A DNA stretch of 20,129 nucleotides from the NCBI GenBank assembly GCA_913046335.1, contig CAJWSU010000023.1, positions 1 through 20,129 of the forward strand, read 5' to 3'. This DNA is from TMED109 sp002684605 (lineage in GTDB: Bacteria > Pseudomonadota > Alphaproteobacteria > TMED109). The notes beneath the pieces are model-generated. The model was not told where the DNA came from, made no database searches, and worked only from the letters and a program-made list of their open reading frames with translations. The position numbers and the translations under genes were made by a program. Below, piece after piece: positions 14,516 through 20,129 of the stretch. Positions within the stretch are counted from its first letter, which is position 1, and the number at the start of each line of letters is the position of its first letter.

Positions 14516-16255
14516 TTGAATAGTAATTATTACTTTTCTGTAAATAAAAAAAAATGGTCAATAAAGCCCATAGAAGAGAGAAAAGTTAATAAGTTAATTC
14601 AAGACCTTAATATAAGTGATCTGTTGGCTCGATTAATTTGTAGTCGCGGCATAACCACAGATAAAGCAGAAGATTTTATTAACCCTAGTTTAAGAAATCA
14701 GCTGCCATCTCCAATGCTACTTAAAGATATGGATTTGGCAGTAGATAGAATATCTAAAGCATTTATAAATAAAGAAAAAATAGCAATATTTGGAGATTAT
14801 GATGTAGATGGCGCTACTTCATCAGCAGTTTTATATAAATCTTTTAAATTATTTGGTAATGAGCCTATAATATATATTCCTGATAGGATAAAAGAGGGGT
14901 ATGGTCCAAATATAGATGCATTACAGGTTTTGCAGGATCAAGGGGTAACTTTAGTAGTAACAGTTGATTGTGGAATGACAGCCTTTAAGGAGCTGGATTA
15001 CGCTAAAGATATAAGCTTAGATATTATAGTTGTCGATCACCATGCACCAGAAGCTAAATTGCCTAGTGCTATAGCAGTAATCAACCCTAATAGAATAGAC
15101 GATAACACTGGTCTAGGTATGCTAGCAGCAGTAGGTGTTTCTTTTATGCTAGTGGGTGCTTTAAAAAGTAAATTAGTAGAAATTAAATTTATTGATGAGA
15201 GCAATATACCAAATTTATCATTTTTATTGGATTTAGTAGCTTTAGGAACGATATGTGATGTTGTTCCATTAGTTGGAGCTAATAGAGCATTGGTTAAACA
15301 GGGCCTAAGAGTAATGTCAAAAAGGCAAAATAATGGCATCAACGCATTATTTGAAGTGTCTGAAATAGATGACATGCCTAGTGTCTTTCATGCAGGTTTT
15401 CTTTTAGGGCCAAGAATTAATGCAGGTGGAAGGGTAGGCAAATCTGGTTTAGGAGCAAAATTATTAACTACTGATGATATAAGTGAAGCTAAAGAAATTT
15501 CATTTCACTTGAATGGATTGAATGAAGAAAGAAAACAATTGGAGGCATCAGTTTTAGACCAAGCAAAAAACCTTGCATTAGGTTATGAATCTGATGAAAT
15601 TTTAGTTTTAAGTAGTAAGAATTGGCACCCAGGAGTAATAGGGATAGTAGCTAGCCGAATAGTTGAATTATATGGTAAGCCCGCAATTATAATAACTGAG
15701 AATGGTTTGAATTCTAAAGGTTCAGGAAGATCTATAGCAGGCAAAGATTTAGGCAGATTAATTACTACAGCAAAACAGTCAAATATAATTATTAATGGAG
15801 GCGGCCATCCTATGGCATGTGGACTAACAATGGATGAAGCTAAAGTAAACAAGCTAAGACAATTTCTTAATAAAAAAAATAAAAACCAACTTGAAGATAA
15901 TAAAACTATTTATTATGTCGATCTAACAGTTTCAATTAGTGGGGCAATACCAGAATTAATTAAGGAATTAAAATCAGCAGAGCCTTTTGGTTCAGGTAAT
16001 CCAGAACCAAAATTTATCATCAAAAATGTTAATTTATTTAATTCTAAAATTGTAGGCGAGAATCATGTTAAATGTAGCTTAACAGATTCAAGTAATTCTA
16101 GAATTGATGCTATAGCATTTAGGTGCATAGGAACCCCACTAGGAAGAAGTCTTTTGAATAATTATAACGCACATGTTATTGGAAGACTAAAGTTATCTGA
16201 ATGGAATGGTAGAGAACGTTTACAAATGCATATTGACGATGTAATAGAATTGTAA
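14516..16255 (+). CDS. recJ: Single-stranded-DNA-specific exonuclease RecJ
   Basis: 5'-3' exonuclease of the DHH family used in recombination and repair. The 579 residues match the E. coli length. The catalytic motifs are intact: IFGDYDVDG (91-99), VTVDCG (148-153), VVDHH (172-176) and GTICDVVP. The DHHA1 part contains GRSIAGKDLGRL and GGHPMACGLT, and an OB-like domain ends the protein with ERLQMHIDD. Translation starts at a TTG two bases after the glpX stop. The only later in-frame ATGs lie inside conserved sequence, so the TTG start is favoured. It has only a weak GAAGA upstream, which fits low-level coupled expression. Confidence 0.96.
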   Translation: MNSNYYFSVNKKKWSIKPIEERKVNKLIQDLNISDLLARLICSRGITTDKAEDFINPSLRNQLPSPMLLKDMDLAVDRISKAFINKEKIAIFGDYDVDGATSSAVLYKSFKLFGNEPIIYIPDRIKEGYGPNIDALQVLQDQGVTLVVTVDCGMTAFKELDYAKDISLDIIVVDHHAPEAKLPSAIAVINPNRIDDNTGLGMLAAVGVSFMLVGALKSKLVEIKFIDESNIPNLSFLLDLVALGTICDVVPLVGANRALVKQGLRVMSKRQNNGINALFEVSEIDDMPSVFHAGFLLGPRINAGGRVGKSGLGAKLLTTDDISEAKEISFHLNGLNEERKQLEASVLDQAKNLALGYESDEILVLSSKNWHPGVIGIVASRIVELYGKPAIIITENGLNSKGSGRSIAGKDLGRLITTAKQSNIIINGGGHPMACGLTMDEAKVNKLRQFLNKKNKNQLEDNKTIYYVDLTVSISGAIPELIKELKSAEPFGSGNPEPKFIIKNVNLFNSKIVGENHVKCSLTDSSNSRIDAIAFRCIGTPLGRSLLNNYNAHVIGRLKLSEWNGRERLQMHIDDVIEL

Positions 16256-16299
16256 TGTATAACTATAAGAACAATAGTATATTATAAATAGGCAAAAAA

Positions 16300-17172
16300 A
16301 TGAATGATTTAAAACAAATAAAAACCGTAGTATTTCCTGTTGCTGGAATAGGGTCTAGATTTCTTCCTGTTACAAAGACAGTCCCAAAAGAATTATTACC
16401 TATATTAAATATTCCACTAATTGAGTATGCGATGAATGAGGCAAGAGAGGCGGGAATTGAAAGGTTTATATTTGTAAGTTCTCCCGAAAAAAAATCTATT
16501 ATAAATTATTTTAGAAAAGATAAAAAATTAGAAAGTTATTTAAAAAATAAAAAAGCTTCTTTATTAAAAGGAATAGAAAAGAATATAATTACTGATGACA
16601 GCTTAATCGAGGTAGTTCAGGAAGAGCCATTAGGTTTAGGCCATGCTATATGGTGTGCAAGAGATTATATAGATGGACCATTTGCTGTAATATTACCTGA
16701 TGATCTAATAATTTCAAAAGTAGCATGTATTAAACAGATGATAGGTGCATATCAAGATCATAAATCTAATATTGTAGCCATTCAAGAAGTAGAGTCAGCT
16801 GATATTTCTAAATATGGAGTTATAGATTATGATAATAATGAAAAAAACTATTATTTTATAAAAAATATGATTGAAAAGCCAAGTATTAATGATGCTCCTT
16901 CAAATTTAGCTATAATAGGAAGATATATTCTTCTGCCAAATGTATTAAATGCTTTATCTGAAAAAAAAGTAGGTTTTGGTGGAGAAATACAACTTACAGA
17001 TGCTATAAAAAACACTATTAAAAATGAGGGAGTTATAGGGTATAAGTTTGATGGAAATAGGTATGATTGCGGAAATGTTATAGGAGCTCTGGAGGCTCAA
17101 ATTTCAGTTGCGATAAGAAACAGTAAATATAAAAATAAAGTTATAGATATTATGAATAAGTATTTAAAATAA
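16300..17172 (+). CDS. galU: UTP-glucose-1-phosphate uridylyltransferase
   Basis: Makes UDP-glucose and pyrophosphate from UTP and glucose-1-phosphate. The 290 residues are normal. The nucleotidyltransferase signature is at the N-terminus: VFPVAGIGSRFLPVTKTVPK (11-30) with ELLPI next. QEEPLGLGHAIWCARD (about 107-122), the LPDDL metal-binding segment, MIEKP and YDCGN follow in the expected order. It starts 44 bases after recJ, with no terminator between them. It leads a tight galU-ugd-pgm group (12- and 3-base gaps) that forms consecutive steps of UDP-sugar synthesis. The pyrophosphate it releases could feed HppA; that link is inference. Confidence 0.96.
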   Translation: MNDLKQIKTVVFPVAGIGSRFLPVTKTVPKELLPILNIPLIEYAMNEAREAGIERFIFVSSPEKKSIINYFRKDKKLESYLKNKKASLLKGIEKNIITDDSLIEVVQEEPLGLGHAIWCARDYIDGPFAVILPDDLIISKVACIKQMIGAYQDHKSNIVAIQEVESADISKYGVIDYDNNEKNYYFIKNMIEKPSINDAPSNLAIIGRYILLPNVLNALSEKKVGFGGEIQLTDAIKNTIKNEGVIGYKFDGNRYDCGNVIGALEAQISVAIRNSKYKNKVIDIMNKYLK

Positions 17173-17184
17173 AGGTTAAATATT

Positions 17185-18519
17185 ATGAATATTACAATTA
17201 TTGGAACTGGTTATGTTGGTCTTGTTTCTGGAACGTGTTTTTCAGAGTTTGGTTTCAATGTTACTTGTGTAGATAAAGATACAAATAAAATAAATAATTT
17301 GCAAAATGGTATAATTCCTATTTATGAACCAAGTCTTGAAGACTTAGTAAAAAAAAATATGTTTGCGAAGCGTCTTTCATTTTCAACTAGTTTGAGTAAA
17401 GTGTTTAAAGATAGTGATGCTATTTTTATAGCCGTGGGCACGCCTACTAATGTCAATAATAATAAGGCAGATCTGAAGTATATATATAATGTAATTAGAG
17501 AAATTGCTGATTTAATTGATATAAATGATAATCCTAAATTAATTGTAACAAAATCAACAGTTCCAGTTGGTACAGGAAAAGAGATTGAATCTTATATCTT
17601 AAATTATAGAAATGAGCTAAAAATTGGTAAAAATTTTGATATAGCTTCAAACCCTGAATTTCTTAGAGAAGGTTCTGCTATAGAAGATTTTATGAGACCA
17701 GATAGGGTTGTATGTGGAGTGTCGAGTGAATTTGCTAAATCTATATTAAAAACTTTGTACAGGCCTTTAAACTTAAGAGAAACACCAATTTTATTTACTA
17801 AAAGAGAGACAGCAGAATTAATTAAATATGCCTCTAATGGTTTTTTAGCAACTAAAATTACTTTTATAAATGAAATGGCAGACATTTGTGAAAAAGTTGG
17901 AGCTGACGTGCAAGATGTTGCAAAGGGTATAGGTCTTGACGGAAGGATAGGTTCTAAATTTCTTCACCCAGGGCCAGGATTTGGTGGGTCATGTTTTCCA
18001 AAAGATACAAGAGCACTTGCAGAGATAGGAAAAGAGTCTGGAGCAAGAACAAATTTAATAGAGACTGTAATCAAAGTTAATGATTCCAGAAAGATTAATA
18101 TGGTAAAAAAAATAACCGAAGCAGTTGGCTCTCTTGAAAATAAAACAATTGCAGTTTTAGGAATTACATTTAAGCCTAATACAGATGATATGAGAGAGTC
18201 TCCATCATTAGTTATAGTTCCTGAGTTATTAAAACGCGCGAAAAAAGTTAAAGTATATGATCCTGTTGGAATGAATAATGCAAAACAAATGGCTGAATTT
18301 GATGGAGTGATTTGGACAGAAAATACTTTTTCTTGTATTGAAAATACTGATGTAATTGTCATTATAACTGAATGGAATGAATTTAGAGCTCTTGATTTAA
18401 TAAAAATAAAAAAATCTTTAAATAACCCAATTATTATAGACCTTAGAAATATTTATAAACATGATTCAATGAGAGAAGCAGGTATTAAATATATTAGTGT
18501 TGGCAGAGGAGATATTTAG
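17185..18519 (+). CDS. ugd: UDP-glucose 6-dehydrogenase
   Basis: Oxidises UDP-glucose to UDP-glucuronate with two NAD+, providing acidic sugars for capsule, exopolysaccharide or lipopolysaccharide. The 444 residues begin with the NAD-binding motif IIGTGYVGLVSG (5-16). Other family motifs are KSTVPVGTG, NPEFLREGSA (about 154-163) and GPGFGGSCFPKDTRAL (about 263-278), with catalytic Cys270. The C-terminal domain contains GITFKPNTDDMRESPS. It directly follows galU, which makes its substrate, and its stop lies three bases before pgm. All catalytic motifs are intact. Confidence 0.97.
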   Translation: MNITIIGTGYVGLVSGTCFSEFGFNVTCVDKDTNKINNLQNGIIPIYEPSLEDLVKKNMFAKRLSFSTSLSKVFKDSDAIFIAVGTPTNVNNNKADLKYIYNVIREIADLIDINDNPKLIVTKSTVPVGTGKEIESYILNYRNELKIGKNFDIASNPEFLREGSAIEDFMRPDRVVCGVSSEFAKSILKTLYRPLNLRETPILFTKRETAELIKYASNGFLATKITFINEMADICEKVGADVQDVAKGIGLDGRIGSKFLHPGPGFGGSCFPKDTRALAEIGKESGARTNLIETVIKVNDSRKINMVKKITEAVGSLENKTIAVLGITFKPNTDDMRESPSLVIVPELLKRAKKVKVYDPVGMNNAKQMAEFDGVIWTENTFSCIENTDVIVIITEWNEFRALDLIKIKKSLNNPIIIDLRNIYKHDSMREAGIKYISVGRGDI

Positions 18520-18522
18520 TAA

Positions 18523-19902
18523 ATGTTTGAACCACATAAGTTTAATAAAAATATTTTACGTGCATATGATATTAGAGGAATAGTAAAAGAAACTCTTAAT
18601 TCTATAGATGCGGAAAGATTAGGTAATATTTTTGCTTCTTCTTTTGGTAATGATTCAAAAAAAATTATTGTTTGTAGAGATGGTAGGCTATCTTCTCCAG
18701 ATTTAGTAGAGAGTCTTAAAAAAGGGTTATTAGAATCTGGAGCAGAAGTAGTAGATATAGGTTTGGGTCCATCTCCAATGTTATATTATGCAGCAAATCA
18801 TTTAAAGTCAGATGGAGCTATAATGGTTACAGGTTCTCATAACCCTTCAAATCATAATGGATTCAAAATAATGAAAGGTACTGTTCCTTTTTTTGGTGAT
18901 GATATTTCTGATATAGGTTTAAGAGGTTTAAAGTCTGATTGGAGTTACTCTTTGGGATCTTCACAAAACTATTATATTGAGGACGAATATATAAAAACTT
19001 TACTTGAATCTACTAAAATTAATAATCTTAAAAAGAATATTAAAGTAGTTTGGGATCCTGGTAATGGGGCAGCTGGTGATATTATTAAAAAGTTAGTTAG
19101 ATGCCTTCCTGGAGAACATATTTTAATAAATGAAGATATTGACGGGTCTTTTCCGGCTCATCATCCTGATCCTACTGATCCTAAAAACTTGGAAGAGCTT
19201 ATATCAATTGTAAAAAATAATAACTTTGATGTTGGTGTAGCTTTTGATGGAGATGGAGATAGATTAGGTTTAGTATCTGGTAAAGGTAATATTATATGGG
19301 GAGACCAAATAGTTGCATTATTATCTCAGGAGGTACTAAAAGATCATCCAAATTCACCAATTATAGCTGATGTGAAAGCATCCCAAACTTTATTTAATGA
19401 GATAAAAAGATTGGGAGGTATTCCTGTAATGTGGAAAACAGGACACTCTTTCATTAAATCTAAGATGAAAGAAATTTCTTCACCATTGGCAGGAGAAATG
19501 TCAGGTCATATATTTTTTTCAGATAGGTATTATGGTTATGATGATGGAATATATGCCGCGTTAAGAGTCTTAGAATTAATCTGTGATAGTTATTCTTTAG
19601 ATGATTTTTTAAATAGTTTACCTAAAACCTTTTCTACCCAAGAAATTAAGATAAATTGTCCAGATGAAGTAAAGTTTTCTATTATAAAAGATTTATCGTT
19701 ATTACTTGATAAAGCAGGTTTAATAGTAAATAAAATTGATGGATTAAGAGTGCAAAAAGATTCTGGTTGGTGGTTATTGAGAGCTTCAAATACTCAAGCT
19801 GTACTAGTTGCTAGAATTGAGGCAGATAGCCAAGATTCACTTAATAAACTTCAAGAAGAATTAAGTTATTATTTAAAGAAATTTGATTTAAGTTTAAAAT
19901 AA
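18523..19902 (+). CDS. Phosphomannomutase / phosphoglucomutase (AlgC-like)
   Basis: Alpha-D-phosphohexomutase that interconverts sugar 6- and 1-phosphates. The 459 residues show the catalytic phosphoserine S105 in TGSHNPSNHNGFK, the metal-binding loop FDGDGDR (D242, D244, D246), the sugar-specificity segment around GEMSGH and the phosphate-binding RASNTQ (420-425). Length and motifs resemble dual-specificity PMM/PGM (ManB/AlgC). The galU and ugd context suggests that glucose-1-phosphate production matters here, but mannose-1-phosphate is also possible. Its GGAG ribosome-binding site (18508-18511) lies inside the end of ugd. Confidence 0.94.
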   Translation: MFEPHKFNKNILRAYDIRGIVKETLNSIDAERLGNIFASSFGNDSKKIIVCRDGRLSSPDLVESLKKGLLESGAEVVDIGLGPSPMLYYAANHLKSDGAIMVTGSHNPSNHNGFKIMKGTVPFFGDDISDIGLRGLKSDWSYSLGSSQNYYIEDEYIKTLLESTKINNLKKNIKVVWDPGNGAAGDIIKKLVRCLPGEHILINEDIDGSFPAHHPDPTDPKNLEELISIVKNNNFDVGVAFDGDGDRLGLVSGKGNIIWGDQIVALLSQEVLKDHPNSPIIADVKASQTLFNEIKRLGGIPVMWKTGHSFIKSKMKEISSPLAGEMSGHIFFSDRYYGYDDGIYAALRVLELICDSYSLDDFLNSLPKTFSTQEIKINCPDEVKFSIIKDLSLLLDKAGLIVNKIDGLRVQKDSGWWLLRASNTQAVLVARIEADSQDSLNKLQEELSYYLKKFDLSLK

Positions 19903-19922
19903 TTATTTATATATAATTAATT

Positions 19923-19948
19923 TAGTATTGTTTCTATTTAGAATACTA
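19923..19948. promoter_or_regulatory. Inverted repeat between pgm and clpS
   Basis: TAGTATT (19923-19929) and AATACTA (19942-19948) form a 7-bp inverted repeat around a 12-base loop in the 88-base spacer. It could be a weak terminator of the long plus-strand operon or an operator for clpS. It lacks GC pairs and a T run, so neither reading is firm. Confidence 0.3.
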
Positions 19949-19990
19949 TTATATTAGTAATTAATTGTCTGATGAGGATATAAATATATT

Positions 19991-20129
19991 ATGAGTTCAA
20001 AAGAAAACAATACAAGTTCTAATAATACAGGGACTATTATTGAAGAAAAAATAGAAGTTAAAAAACCATCTTTTTATCAGGTTCTAATAATGAATGATGA
20101 TTATACGCCAATGGAGTTTGTTATATTAG
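19991..20129 (+). CDS. clpS: ATP-dependent Clp protease adaptor ClpS (3' end cut off)
   Basis: Adaptor that brings N-degron substrates to ClpAP. Only the first 46 residues are in the window. A disordered Ser/Asn/Thr-rich and then charged N-terminal arm (about 1-25) precedes KPSFYQVLIMNDDYTPMEFV (25-44), the hallmark start of the ClpS core. Asn35 and Asp36 correspond to residues that bind the substrate N-terminus. A GAGGA site lies about 13 bases upstream of the ATG. clpA usually follows downstream. Identification is firm despite truncation by the window edge. Confidence 0.95.
   Translation, partial: MSSKENNTSSNNTGTIIEEKIEVKKPSFYQVLIMNDDYTPMEFVIL

Noticed and set aside
15037..15375. Minus-strand open frame of 112 codons inside recJ
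   Set aside because: It is opposite conserved RecJ motifs and its composition mirrors the sense gene; no independent support.
17964..18362. Minus-strand open frame of 132 codons inside ugd
   Set aside because: It lies wholly opposite a well-conserved gene, has no family features and is typical of antisense shadows in AT-rich DNA.

Overview
This is an AT-rich stretch (roughly 30% G+C by eye) of a bacterial chromosome. Gene content and order point to an alphaproteobacterium. The evidence is a proton-pumping pyrophosphatase with the K+-independent signature, the BamE / Cbp3-like chaperone / DUF177 / rpmF / plsX / ihfA / merR neighbourhood, rpsI followed by argC, and an aminotransferase-hom-glpX-recJ run. 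The AT bias, very short spacers, intact amino-acid biosynthesis genes and lack of mobile DNA suggest a streamlined free-living (probably marine) lineage of SAR11/HIMB59-like type. That placement is inference, because no 16S rRNA gene is present.

Layout. 1-1637 is the 3' part of hppA, closed by a strong hairpin that probably serves both directions. A small BamE-type lipoprotein gene lies at 1846-2298 on the minus strand. It diverges from a plus-strand cluster: cytochrome bc1 assembly chaperone, DUF177/YceD, rpmF, plsX, ihfA, a MerR-type regulator and tRNA-Pro(GGG) (2364-5497). fabH, which normally lies between plsX and ihfA in this order, is absent. A minus-strand operon (8144-5536) encodes an ECHDC3-like crotonase, a CoA-binding protein and MetY. 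It diverges from rplM-rpsI (8333-9285), which has a recognisable promoter and a clean terminator. From 9369 to 19902 all genes read on the plus strand: argC, an unrecognised lipoprotein, an AlaC-like aminotransferase, hom, glpX, recJ, galU, ugd and pgm/manB. The window ends inside clpS.

How the genes fit together. Hom and MetY both serve the homoserine/methionine branch. ArgC belongs to arginine synthesis. GlpX, the phosphohexomutase, GalU and Ugd can form a route from gluconeogenic fructose-6-phosphate to UDP-glucose and UDP-glucuronate for cell-surface glycans. The pyrophosphate released by GalU is a possible substrate for the HppA pump. The 2364-5408 genes are growth and translation housekeeping.

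No mobile element, CRISPR array, phage gene or toxin-antitoxin pair was seen, and no clearly new system. The points most worth a second look are the in-frame GATAAA microsatellite at the end of the aminotransferase gene (its last units also build the hom ribosome-binding site), the missing fabH, the crotonase lacking both catalytic glutamates, the poly-A tract in merR and the orphan lipoprotein. No gene-free stretch exceeds about 210 bases.
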